In this document: positions 19,967 through 31,010 of the stretch, one piece after another
Numbering within the stretch: the first letter of the stretch is position 1
How the letters are laid out: each line of letters opens with the position of its first letter
Origin: Carex sylvatica
Taxonomy: Eukaryota; Streptophyta; Magnoliopsida; Poales; Cyperaceae
Reading direction: 5' to 3'
Length of the DNA: 31,010 bases
Assembly: GCA_964058845.1 (NCBI GenBank)
Contig: CAXKVR010000341.1
Span: 1 to 31,010, forward strand
Translations under genes and position numbers: made by a program
The notes under the pieces: generated by a model
Database searches by the model: none
What the model saw: only the letters and a program-made list of their open reading frames with translations
What the model was told of the DNA's origin: nothing

Positions 19967-20220
19967 GAAACCAACATGATTATTTTTTTTTACAAAAGCT
20001 ATAAGAACTAGAATGCTATTTTGGTCCGAATTTTTTTTTTTGGGATCGAAATGACAATTCGGTCTGAGATATTTTTACAGATTTTCAATGTATTTTTTTC
20101 GAAATCTGTGAAAACGACTCGGACCGAATTGCCATTTCGGTTGCAAAAAAAGAGAGACTAAAATGACATCTCGGTTCTTATGATTTTTGTAAAAAAAAAA
20201 AAAAAATCAAATTGGTTTGA
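19967..20220. repeat. 254-bp foldback inverted repeat
   Basis: Nearly the whole interval is one imperfect palindrome. The left arm (19967 to about 20085) pairs with the right arm (about 20100-20220) with a short loop near 20086-20100. Matching segments include GAAACCAA, TACAAAA, ATAAGAAC, CGAAATG(A/G)CAATTCGGTC and ACAGATTT. It is probably a small foldback transposon and could form a long hairpin RNA if transcribed. Confidence 0.75.
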
Positions 20221-20223
20221 TAA

Positions 20224-21746
20224 AATCTATTTTTTTTCATTTATAATTTCTAAAAAAAATTCTGAAAAAAATGAAGACATTCTCTCTCTTTTTTCCTGCA
20301 AGCCTTGAGAAATGGAGAGAATATTAGATAGTACTATCCGATTAAAGCTATTAAATTATGTTGATTGGCTGCTCGAGTGCTCGTGCTATGCTTCTAGAAT
20401 CTAGAATTTAAGGACCCAACAAAGAATCTAGACTCTAGGAAACAAAACATCTCCCAAAACAAATTGTTAAAGTCAGAGGTGCTTGAAATTTGAAAATTTC
20501 TTATCTTCGGTCTCACGACATCGAACAAAACGATTCCCAAAGCTATGGCAATGGCATGCATCTCTTGTTTTCGTATATCTGGCGTGTTCTGTTTAAATCT
20601 TCTCCGAACAATTTTTCACAACTTTTATTAACATTTAATGTTAGTGGAAGGATCTCCACGAAATATTCCGAAATTTTTTATATATCATAATAAAATTAAA
20701 TAAATCAAAACATTTATGTTCAAGGAGAATTTTATTTTTATTTAGGTAGCAGAGTTAATATGTGACTCCACTTAATAAGGATCGCAGAGCTAATTTGAAA
20801 TTCCACTTAACAAATTGCAGGAGATGTTTTGAGTTTTTGTAACATGTAAAGTGGGATCGGAAATTGGCTCTGTAATTTCTCCAAAAGAAGATGCCAGAGC
20901 TCTGCATTCTGAGTTAGTGAGATTTTGTTTTGATTTTTTTTTTATTATGATATTTAAAAAAATTTCGGCGAAATATTATACATTCAAGGCTGGCTGGCTG
21001 GCTGCCCGTAAAATTTTATTCCGCAAATGCCCCTTCTAGTATGTTATGACCGTTGTTGCTTCGCGGTCTCCTAGTCAACAAAAAGACAGCGTCAATAACG
21101 ATGTACGAGCAAAATTTATACGGATTGGTCACAAAATTTAGAGGATTCCAGAAAGCCACGTCGGATCGTAGAATTGCGTAATTGTGGTCGAAGCTTGGGT
21201 GAATTCTGAAACATATCCAGCTCACGCCTTCGGACGCGACCTTTGCGGGTCCCATAAATGTGAAATCCAACACAAAAAGGCTCCGCACCAACCCCGTCTC
21301 AGTGATTTTCAATCTTAGCCGTACACACAGCTCATACCAGTTCCACGAATAATCTCCGCCGTTTATCATTTTCTACGCGAATGGAATTGGCGGGCTGATA
21401 GAATATAAATGGTGGAACGAATCATAATTGATTGCTCCCGGAGCACCAACCTCTCAATTAATACTCCGCCATCTAAAAAGGTTCCGTAAATAACTAATCA
21501 TTTATTAATTATTAATCATCGGTTTTTATCACACAATGAAATAATTTATTAATTGATGGTGCAGTATATTTAAAACTAATTTAATATAGCTTGGGAAGTG
21601 TTTATGAGTTCGGTATAAAATTGGGATAATTTTGTATTTACTTGTTTAGAACTAATCTTACTATATATATACTATCATTACCTAATAAACACAAGATACG
21701 TTGTATCTGTAATATATCCTCATCCGTTAAAATTAACGAGTAACGA
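20224..21746. other. Intergenic region without a supported gene
   Basis: Contains a GGCT tetranucleotide run near 20990-21003 and a more GC-balanced stretch at about 21010-21420. That stretch holds a 117-codon minus-strand frame (21016-21369), which I do not recognise and do not call as a gene. It has no homologue known to me, no intron signals linking it to other exons, and no neighbouring coding support. Confidence 0.4.
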
Positions 21747-21850
21747 GCAATTAACGAATAAATTGATGACCTGTAAAATCTCACTAAAATTATAACAAGC
21801 AATTAACGAATAAATTGATGACCTGTAAAATCTCACTAAAATTATAACAA
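21747..21850 (+). repeat. Perfect 52-bp tandem duplication
   Basis: Two identical 52-bp units (21747-21798 and 21799-21850) both start GCAATTAACGAATAAATTG and end AAATTATAACAA. Complete identity in AT-rich non-coding DNA indicates a recent duplication. Confidence 0.92.
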
Positions 21851-22690
21851 TCAAATAAATATTTTACTGTAAACACACCCGGTGCATAAAAAAATATAAT
21901 TATTGGTCCATTGTTTTTTTATGAAAGTATACATTACTAATTAAATAAAAATATATACAAATGTTGTATATGAATCAATTTCATCATAATAATAATATTA
22001 GATAGTTAAATATATGAATAAAATTTAACATATATGATTTTGAAGTTATCAATTATCTTGGTACTCTTATTTAATATGGACGGAGTAACTTGAGAGTTGA
22101 AAAAATATATTTCTTTTAACACCCTAGCTATATTGTGTTATTGGTTTCAAATATCTGTAATTTAAAAACAAAATTAAAAATCTTTGAGAACTAAGTCAAC
22201 AGCTAGATAAATTAAATATGAAAAATACAACTCTATTATCCTAATTAAATTTTGTAATAATATTCGTCTTCAATTCAACTAATATTGAATAATGTTTTGT
22301 CAAAAGAAAGTGATGAGCTGGTGCGCCAGGCGTAACCAGGAGGAACATTTTAAAAGGTCCTACACTGTCAAGTGGGCCAGGCCGAAAAGCTTCGCCGTCT
22401 CGTCATGATGCCTCCTAGTGCTGGAGAAATCGAAAGGACTGCCCTCCAATGTTCTCCTTTTTCTCCCCCTTTCCTTTCCCTTTTTTGTAACGCCTTTCCT
22501 CTTTTGCCCTCCGCCGTGATCCCGTATCCGGCGACACACACCAAACCCCCTTCGCTCCCACCCCGACCTCTCCAATTCTCACGACCAAACCCTAGGTTTA
22601 GCCCCGACCTAGGGTTTTACATCTCTGTATCGATACCAGTAGAGAGAAGGAGAGCAGAAGGGAAGAAACACAGTACGAGATAGAAGCGTG
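21851..22690 (+). promoter_or_regulatory. ABCB upstream region and probable 5' UTR
   Basis: 21851-22330 is AT-rich with no gene; TGGACGGAGTAA near 22078-22089 resembles a Stowaway MITE end, but its partner was not found. From about 22370 the composition changes to GC-rich, with a CT-rich tract at about 22452-22500 (TTTCTCCCCCTTTCC) typical of plant core promoters and leaders. An ATG at 22405/22408 opens a frame that stays open to a TAG at 22681-22683, seven bases before the ABCB start, so it would be a long uORF if transcription starts upstream of it. The transcription start cannot be read from the sequence. Confidence 0.45.
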
Positions 22691-25600
22691 ATGGCGTCAC
22701 GCGGCCTCTTCGGGTGGTCGCCGCCTCACGTGCAGCCTCTGACACCGGTGTCAGAAGTGTCAGAACCACCAGAGTCGCCTTCGCCCTATCTGGACCCTAT
22801 GGCGGACGGGGGCACCGGAGTGATCGATGACGAAGCGGGGGCCGACGGTGCTGATGATGATATGGACGAGTCTGAGCCGCCTCCTGGGGCCGTTCCATTC
22901 AAGCAACTTTTCAGGTGTGCTGATCGTTTTGATTGGTTTCTCATGTTAGTAGGAGGGGTTGCGGCTGCAGCCCATGGCATGGCACTTGTTGTGTATCTCC
23001 ATTTCTTTGGAAAAACGATCAATCTTCTGCATCTCCACGGAGATGCTTTGTATCATAACATTAAAGAGGTCAGTGCTTTAAATTTAGTGCTTCTCCATAG
23101 CTTTGTTTGTTTTGTTGAAAAGAAAGAGAATTAACGTTTGCAACTGCCTTATTTATTTGTTAGTTACGAAGAAAATATACTCTTTTCTCAGAAGGAACTT
23201 TGTATTTGAGTTTAGTTTATCTTCATATGTCTCTGAGAAATTAGAGCTCTGGAGTGAGTAGTTTTTGTTTTTTTTAATGGTGAAAAGGAGTAAAGTAATT
23301 AGACCTATTTATTTTTCAATTTGAGAAACGATCTTTTTGTTGTTTAGATATCCTTTGTATTATGCTGAATTTTTATTGGAAAGATGTAATTTCCTCCCCT
23401 GCTGAATTTACTTTATATTACTTTCGTTAAAAGCAGAAGAGACTTATAATTTTAACTTCTCTTATCATACGCTCTAACTTTCTGTGTAGCATGCCTTGTA
23501 CTTCCTATACATAGCTGTTGGGGTCTTCATTGCTGGGTGGATAGGTGAGCTTGCCAACAGATTATTTTCTATACAATACATTGTATCAATTGCACACAAA
23601 AAATATCATCTAAGTTTTTTAGCTTTTTAGAGGTGTCCTGCTGGATTCTCACTGGAGAGAGGCAAACTGCAGTTATAAGGTCGAAGTACGTTCAAGTTCT
23701 GTTAAATCAGGATATGAGCTTTTTTGACACATATGGTAACAATGGAGATATAGTGAGCCAAGTGTTGAGTGATGTGCTGCTTATTCAGTCGGCTCTTAGT
23801 GAGAAAGTGAGTCAATTCTTTCTTTGACTTGGAAGCTACGTTACTTATCAGCATTGTTATATATTACTTTTGCAAATTATTCCTAATAGTTTGCTATATA
23901 ATAGTTAGCTCCAGCATGTCTCAATTGGTTCACTAGCATCCCTCATTTTTCGTTATTAAAATTTTCCAATGCTTTGCTTATAAATAGGAGTCATTGAGAA
24001 TGTACGTTTTCTTAGACATTGACAATATTCCATTTTAATATACAAAATCCCTTTCCTAAGCCAAACTGAACTAAAACCACATCAAGCAAAAGGTGTACCT
24101 TGGCTTCTATGTCCGCATGGACTGGTTTATGAAGTGCTGTGTTTGAACCAAATTGATATGATTTTCATCGGTTACTCAAGCTTTGCCTGCCTGATATTTC
24201 CTTTTTGTTGGTTTACTGATGCATAAATTTCAAGTACTTGCTGCAGGTACGATATTTTTCTTGTAATAATTACAATTTGGGTAAAGTAATGAGTATTTTT
24301 TTTGGTCAGACTATTGTTCAATGATTGATGTGACTCTGGAGTATCTTGTGTGGACTTTATTGTAACATAAACATGTATTAAATCTTTGCTGTAGGTTGCG
24401 AATTATATACACAACATGGCAACATTTTTTGGAGGACTTATAATTGGTCTTGTTAACTGCTGGCAAATAGCTCTTCTGACATTAGCTACAGGCCCCTTCA
24501 TTGTAGCTGCTGGAGGGATATCAAATATATTTCTACATCGACTTGCTGAAAATATCCAAGATGCGTATGCTGAGGCTGCTAGTATTGCTGAACAGGTCTC
24601 TATATATTTTGTTTGTTCTTGCAAACTATGGCAATTATTTATTTACCTTTCTGCAAATGCAACTGAACGTACCTCTTTCAGCACAAAAAGGTCAACATCT
24701 TATGCATCTACCTATTGAAACTTAGGTTAAATCAGTAAAAATTGGCCAAATTCTCCAATTTAAATGTGTTCGTAATTAATATATGTAAATGTAAAGCTGA
24801 ACATGTTTACCTGCTTGGTTGTTCCATTGAGATTTTGTTGGTAGTTAACTGGACATACCTATTCCACGACATTACTATAATGTTCACCAGTTCATGTGTT
24901 TTTACAAGATGCTTGCAAGCATGATATAATAATTAGGTTTTATTTTCAACTAGGGTAATATTTTGATGATATGTGTATGTACTTTTCTGTCAGGCTATAT
25001 TATATATCAGAACACATTATGCATTTGTGAATGAGGGTCTTGCGAAGCATTCATATGCGACTTCTCTACAAGCAACACTTCGGTATGGGATCTTGATAAG
25101 CCTGGTTCAGGGGCTGGGACTTGGGTTCACATATGGGCTAGCTATTTGTTCATGTGCCTTGCAACTTTGGGTCGGGAGCTCATTAATTAAGCATGGAAAG
25201 GCTAATGGTGGTGAAGTAGTAGCCGCTCTGTTTGCAATTATACTGAGTGGCCTGTAAGTGAATATTAACACAACTATCTTCTAATCTTTTAAGAACTTTT
25301 AGATGATGTAAAGTAGTTTTGCATCACAGCTAAAAATATGTCACTTTGGCAAGCTCTATTTGGCTTTTTGTTTCGAGTTGGAAGTGAATAAAACTCATTT
25401 CAACTTCAAGGATACCCACATGTTCTAAGGCAGTTGTACAGGAAGTTTAATTCCAGGTGCATGTAAAAAACAAGTACAGTGGGAATAAAGTGATCTATAG
25501 CTTGGAAAACTGAATTCTATCATTGCTATTATTCCATGTTTTCTTTAACTTTCTCCGGTAATTAACCTATGCTCTCTCTCTCTCTTTCCCCGTTTGTGTA

Positions 25601-28600
25601 GAGGATTAAACCAAGCTGCTACAAACTTCTACTCCTTTGAGCAAGGTCGGATTGCTGCATATAGGCTTTATGAGATGATAAGCCGATCGACCTCGGGTGA
25701 TAACCAGGGTGGTAAAACCTTAGCCTCGGCACAAGGGAATATTGAGTTTAGAAATGTGTATTTTAGTTACCCCTCTCGACCTGAAATACCCATCTTGAGT
25801 GGCTTCTTCCTCACTGTACCGGCCAGAAAGACCATTGCACTTGTTGGTCGAAATGGTTCTGGAAAGAGCAGCATAATCCCTCTGATGGAGCGTTTCTATG
25901 ATCCTACTTTAGGTATGGATTTGTTTCTTGTTTGTCAAATTTCTGTTTCTTTATGAGTTTGAATTATTTTTTTCTGGTTTGAAAATATTTGTATTTTTTT
26001 TTTCAGGCGAAGTTCTCTTGGATGGGGAGAACATAAGGAATTTAAATCTACAGTGGTTGAGAAGCCAGATGGGATTAGTGACACAGGAACCAGCTTTACT
26101 AAGCTTGAGCATACGAGAGAACATCGCTTATGGACGAGCCGCCACAGCAGATCAAATTGAGGAGGCAGCCAGAATTGCACATGCTCACACATTCATCACC
26201 TCTTTTGAAGGGGGATACAGCACTCAGGTGAAATAAATCTCATCTTTGCATACCATTTATTTTATGCATGCTAAATGATAATGCTGATGTTTAGTGCGTA
26301 TGTTCTAGGTTGGTCGGGCTGGTTTGCCATTGACTGATGAACAAAAGATAAAGATCTCAGTGGCACGGGCTGTTCTATCCAACCCAGCAATCCTATTGCT
26401 TGATGAGGTAACTGGTGGTCTTGATTTTGAGTCCGAGAAGGCTGTGCAAGAAGCGCTGGATATACTTACATTGGGAAGGTCAACTATTATTATTGCGAGG
26501 CGGCTAAGTCTGATAAGAAATGCTGATTTCATAGCAGTCATGGAGGAAGGACAGCTGGTCGAGATGGGTACGCATGAGGAGCTGCTTAACTTGGATGGTC
26601 TCTATGCTGAGCTTCTAAGGTGTGAAGAAGCAGCTAAGACTCCCAGGAGGTAACTGAAACTAATGTTGAACTATGTTGTTTTATTATTTAATTTGTTTTT
26701 TCATTATTGTCGCTCATTAGTTACATTAAGTTGACAGAATCATAATACTTCATCGGGCTCCTGAGTTATGATATACTTTACTTCCACTAGTTTGTCTATC
26801 TGAGATTATGGTATGGAAAGTCTTTCATTGATTACAATGTTGCTCTTCTTAAAATTATTCAGAAGCCCAAGTAGGACGTCCAGAGAGAGAAGTGATGATC
26901 CTTCAACAAGTCAGGGCTACCAAGAGCCGTCTTCTCCTAAGATGGCCAAATCTTCATCTATCCAACAGACCAATGGCCTCCTACCCTTCCGCCATTCTGA
27001 TGCCAACTATAGCACCACAGCTTCAACCAATAATAACTCATCCCGTGGATCTCCAAAGGTCCAAAGCCCCCCTCCAGAGAAAGCCTCAGATGGAAACTTC
27101 TCAACTGACCCTTCAATGAAAAGACAAGACAGCTTTGAGATGCGACTGCCGGATCTGCCCAAAATCGACGTTTCACAGCCAGCGAAACACCTGCCATCTA
27201 ATGGGTCTGAGCCAGAATCACCGATCTCACCTCTTTTGATATCTGACCCGGTGAATGAGCGGTCCCACTCAGCAACCTTCAGCCGCCCCTTGGATGATAG
27301 CATTGATTTTGGCTATTCAAGGAGATCGAGTCAACAGGGTCCACCGAAGAATTTGACACCCCCGTCTTTCTGGCGGCTGGCTGTGCTCAGTTTTGCTGAG
27401 TGGATGTACGCTCTTCTTGGAAGCTTTGGAGCAGCCATCTTCGGCTCATTTAATCCCTTGCTTGCTTATATGATTGCACTTATTGTGGCGGCATATTACA
27501 AAATAGGTGTGCATGATTGGGACTCTGAAGTAAATAAGTGGTGTGGATGTATTGTTGCAATGGGGGTCATAACAGTCTTTGCGAACTTCTTGCAACATTT
27601 TTATTTTGGTATAATGGGGGAGAAGATGACAGAGCGCATCAGAAGAATGATGTTTTCAGGTATACTTGGTTATTTCCTTGAATAAAACCTTTTTGAATAT
27701 TGTCAAGGTTGAGTCTGTGAGACCTCGGGATCAATTCCATGTACTTTCTAGTGTTCTCTACATCTACTGTGCTACAAAATAGCATCTTAATTCTTTGGTT
27801 ATAGTTTTTGTAAATTGTAAACATACTCACTGGTGGGAGAGTATGGTTCCTTCATGGAAATAGTATTTTGTTAACTTCCTTTTTGTAGGATCCAAAATGG
27901 TGTAGCACATAATGGTTTATTTTTATAGTAAAAATTAATAAATAATAAATTTGCACTGGATACATGGAAAGTAAAATAAAAAGGAAAAAAAAACATAGTC
28001 ATGCAAACATTGGTATATGTACATATAAGACCAAAATTGAGTATCACAAGTCACAACTGATTATTTTTGTAATTATTCTGAAATAAAATGCATTTGTAGC
28101 ACTCCCTCAAAAAAATTGAGGTGTTGAGAATTTGAAATGTTCCATGCAGCAATCTTAAAGAATGAGATTGGATGGTTTGACGAAGAGGATAATAGCGCAG
28201 ATGCACTGTCAATGCGGCTTGCAAATGACGCAACGTACGTGCGGGCTTCCTTTAGCAACCGACTCTCCCTATTTGTGCAGGATCTGTCAGCTGTTGTGGT
28301 GGCCCTTTCTATTGGCATGTTTCTCAATTGGAGAGTGGCTCTTGCTGCACTTGCATCTCTTCCTGTACTCTTTTGTGCTGCTGTTGCCCAGGTACTTATG
28401 CTTAATATAATTGTTTGGTTGCTGTTAGTAGTCATATTGGCTTTGGATTTTATCATGGCCATGTTGACTAAGACTCGTCAGGTTGACCTGTTAGCAGCAT
28501 CTGGTTGAGCCAATTTTGGTTGGCTTGATCCATTGATCATTTTGTTTCAATTTTAATTGGAAAAAATAGGCTTTAGATCTTGGGTATACTCTCTTTCATC

Positions 28601-30079
28601 ATAAAGCACAGTACTACTGTACCATAGTCTCTAAGGAATCCGTCCTTTTAACATGTCAGGTCTTTTCCAGGGTTGTTGACCAGCCAGTGGTGCATGCATA
28701 TCGAGTCTGACATTCATTTAGTAAGAGTTAATGACCAGATCCTGCCCAATTTGTTCTGGCATGTAGCAGTCCCTAATTAATAGAAAATTACTTAGGTGCA
28801 GATGCTTTTTTGTTTATTATTAGCTAGTAAGAGGGTCATTTCTTTTTTGCAGAAACTGTGGCTATTGGGGTTTTCACGAGGCATCCAAGAGATGCACAGG
28901 AAGGCATCTTCAGTGCTAGAGGATGCTGTCCGAAACATATACACAGTTGTTGCATTTTGTGCAGGAAACAAAATAATGGATCTTTATCGTTTCCAGCTTG
29001 GCCGCATTTATATCAAAAGCCTGCTGCATGGGTTGATAATAGGATTTGGATTTGGTCTGTCCCAATTCCTTCTTTTCGCCTGTAATGCCTTTCTCCTTTG
29101 GTTTACAGCAGAATCTGTGCACAAGCATCACTTAACTCTAATGACCGCGATCAAAGAGTATATGGTATTTTCCTTTGCCACCTTTGCCCTTGTCTACCCC
29201 TTTGGCCTTGCACCTTACATACTAAAACGGAGGAAGTCTTTGATTCCTGTTTTTGATATAATTGATCGTGCACCAATCATTGACCCTGATGACACCTCCG
29301 GCCTTAAACCACCTAATGTGTATGGCAGTATGGAGTTTAGAAATGTGAATTTCTACTATCCCTCCAGACCTGAGACCTTGGTTTTGAGCAATTTTAGTCT
29401 TAAAATAAGTGGTGGCCAGACAGTGGCAGTGGTTGGTGCGTCAGGATCTGGCAAGAGTACACTAATATCTCTAATCGAGCGGTTTTATGATCCGGTGTCA
29501 GGCCAGATCTTATTGGACGGCCGAGATTTGAAGCTTTTTAATCTCAGGTGGTTGCGGAGCCACATGGGTTTGGTTCAACAAGAGCCTGTTATCTTCTCGA
29601 CAACCATACGTGAAAATATAATTTACGCACGTCACAATGCTACCGAGTCTGAGATGAAAGAGGCTGCGAGAATTGCGAATGCCCATCAGTTCATAAGCAG
29701 CTTACCGCATGGGTACGATACACATATTGGCATGCGTGGCGTCGACTTGACACTTGGCCAGAAACAACGCATTGCCATTGCTCGTGTTGTTTTGAAAAAT
29801 GCACCGATTTTGTTGCTTGACGAGGCCAGCTCCTCAATTGAGTCGGACTCCAGCAAAGTCGTGCAAGAGGCACTTGGCACATTGGTCATGGGCAATAAGA
29901 CGACTATTTTAATTGCTCATCGGGCTGCCATGATGAAGCAAGTTGATAATATTGTGGTGCTAAATGGAGGTAAAATTGTGGAACAGGGAACCCATGATGC
30001 ACTTGTGCAATTAAACGGTCTGTATGTCAAGTTGATGCAACCTCATTTCAAGGGTTTTCGTCAGCACCGGTACTTGTAG
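22691..30079 (+). CDS. ABC transporter B family, ABCB6/ABCB20 type (11 exons, 1402 aa)
   Basis: Exons are 22691-23068, 23490-23544, 23631-23806, 24395-24595, 24994-25253, 25602-25912, 26007-26227, 26309-26649, 26863-27659, 28150-28391 and 28853-30079. All introns are GT-AG with consistent phases, giving 1402 aa; Arabidopsis ABCB6 and ABCB20 are about 1407. The N-terminus SRGLFGWSPPH is diagnostic of this clade. Order: TMD1, NBD1 (Walker A G439-K445, Walker B with D566-E567), a Ser/Pro-rich linker (about 648-820, with RQDSFEMRLP and PESPISPLL), TMD2, NBD2 (Walker A G1189-K1195, signature LTLGQ at 1293, D1317-E1318, H1350). NBD1 has a degenerate signature, LTDEQ (542-546), and Arg598 at the H-loop His position. 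It is a plasma-membrane full transporter; Arabidopsis members have been linked to auxin efflux. D1138-P1139 matches the D/E-P motif reported for auxin-transporting ABCBs (from memory). The start is the ATG at 22691, not the upstream GTG. Confidence 0.93.
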
Positions 30080-30246
30080 TTTGCATATTGGGTTTTGTTG
30101 GAGCTTCATTTTTTTAACCCGTTATGTCCCCACCATTTGATCAGGAGATGACGTTTTAAGTTAGAGATATTTGTTATACTTGGGGACGTTGATTCTTTTA
30201 AAATTTTGGTTTTATTTGTTCCTTAAATTGTTGTACTATTTTTCTT

Positions 30247-30268
30247 GGGAGGGGGAGGGGGAGGGGGG
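30247..30268 (+). other. G-quadruplex-forming run
   Basis: Four G-tracts (3, 5, 5 and 6 Gs), each separated by a single A, satisfy the G3+N1 quadruplex rule. The run is on the coding strand 170 bp after the ABCB stop codon, so it probably lies in the 3' UTR. Confidence 0.7.
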
Positions 30269-30898
30269 CTGGTGTCATGTGATTATTGGAATTTGTTAGG
30301 ATTAGTTAGGACGTGATGCAAATTGAAGGGCCTTACGAGTTAGGAGGGAGGTTATGAAGAGAGGTTGTTGTGTAGCTAATCTAATCACCATGTGGAGAGG
30401 TTTAGATGAGATTTTGTACATCTTCAAAGATTATTGTAGAGAACAATAGATTTGTGAGGGCAAATTGCATTTTGTAAATTATTAGCTGTAGGATGTGGTG
30501 TGAGATGTGGTGTTTTGTATATTGTGAATTTGATGAAATTGTTAACTCAGCATACGCTGTCTGATCTTTAATGAGCTCAGTTTGTTTCCTTTCATTATAT
30601 ATCTGATTCTGCATAGTGTTATACTTCAAGATTTGTTATTAAGTTTGAAATAATGGATAAAATATACATTCTTGGATACGGGCTATTCTACCAGTTCGAG
30701 AGCACTTGGTACCAAGCAGCTTTTGGTGTGGAATTCTTGAGCGGTATTTTCTGTATATTAAATGGTTAATACGGTGTTAAAAAAATTTGAAGTAATCAGT
30801 GAAAAAGTAGCTCTTAAGCTTCTACAAAATCTCACTGAAATCGTTATACCTTCGACAGCTGAGTTCAAGTTTTCAACGATTACATCGGTAATTGCATT

Positions 30899-30925
30899 CA
30901 CGTGTCTTTAGTATTCATTCACGTG
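30899..30925. promoter_or_regulatory. Pair of G-boxes (CACGTG)
   Basis: CACGTG occurs at 30899-30904 and 30920-30925, each within ATTCACGTGT, 21 bp apart. G-boxes bind bZIP and bHLH factors. They could belong to a gene to the right of the window; no gene is visible here. Confidence 0.35.
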
Positions 30926-31010
30926 TTGTAGCGGCCTTTTGAAATAATAACACAAACATGATACAGCACCCAAACTAACTTGATTTGAGTCTGCTTATTC
31001 CCTTTAGACA

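Larger units (their letters stand above)
30080..31010 (+). other. ABCB 3' UTR and downstream flank
   Basis: 30080 to about 30600 is T-rich with several GTTTTGT/TTGTAAAT-like words, as in plant 3' UTRs; a single polyadenylation site cannot be chosen. A G-run at 30247-30268 and two CACGTG boxes at 30899 and 30920 are described separately. No gene is seen before the window ends. Confidence 0.5.

Noticed and set aside
21016..21369. 117-codon minus-strand frame with fairly balanced composition.
   Set aside because: I recognise no family, and there is no supporting splice structure or neighbouring exon. The frame may be chance in a less AT-rich stretch.
21747..21850. Considered whether short tandem repeats could be a CRISPR-like array.
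   Set aside because: There are only two adjacent units without spacers, in a plant nuclear context.
22067..22094. TGGACGGAGTAA resembles a Stowaway MITE terminus.
   Set aside because: No matching inverted end with TA target duplication was found nearby.
22688..22690. GTG as start of the ABCB protein (giving an extra Met).
   Set aside because: The ATG at 22691 is the plant-standard start and gives the clade-typical N-terminus.
28137..28149. ATG at 28137 as the start of an ABCB exon or separate gene.
   Set aside because: The acceptor CAG at 28147-28149 splices in frame to 27659. The apparent start lies in the intron.

Overview
The window is nuclear DNA from a flowering plant. The evidence is AT-rich intergenic DNA with MITE-type foldback elements, GT-AG introns, a LINE retrotransposon, and three plant gene types: a DUF2828/vWA-like protein family, a chloroplast PsbP-like protein and an ABCB transporter of the ABCB6/ABCB20 type. 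A monocot is possible, from the GC-rich first exon of the ABCB gene and the style of the LINE ORF1 zinc knuckles, but this is a weak inference.

Layout. 1-4171 (minus strand) is the 5' part of a LINE (L1-type). It has an uninterrupted 824-codon ORF1 with two CCHC zinc knuckles, then the endonuclease part of ORF2, which carries one in-frame TAG and runs off the left edge. 4172-4939 holds a composite inverted-repeat element and the promoter of the next gene. 4940-7196 and 9346-11151 (both plus) are tandem DUF2828/vWA-like paralogues. The first has one 208-bp intron and an intact MIDAS metal site. The second has no intron and has lost two of the three MIDAS motifs. Between them lie an inverted repeat (7539-7689), a 405-bp foldback MITE inside a (TA)n tract (8301-8705), a 48-bp tandem duplication and a promoter block shared by both genes. 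The second copy also has a potential uORF whose stop overlaps the main start.

11658-14466 (minus, convergent with the second DUF2828 gene) is a seven-exon PsbP-like gene resolved to 213 aa, very probably PPL1. Its first two exons encode, in order, the chloroplast and the twin-arginine thylakoid targeting signals. 14467-22690 is an 8.2-kb region with no gene I can support. It holds a Mutator-type MITE with a perfect 9-bp target duplication (16971-17390), two other inverted-repeat elements and two tandem duplications (74 bp and 52 bp units).

22691-30079 (plus) is a complete eleven-exon ABCB6/ABCB20-type full transporter (1402 aa, TMD-NBD-linker-TMD-NBD), with chemically different, partly degenerate ATP sites. 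A G-quadruplex-forming run lies 170 bp after its stop. The rest to 31010 is 3' flank with a pair of G-boxes.

The genes do not form a pathway; this is ordinary eukaryotic gene order. The most interesting observation is the diverged DUF2828 pair. I saw no evidence of a wholly new system.
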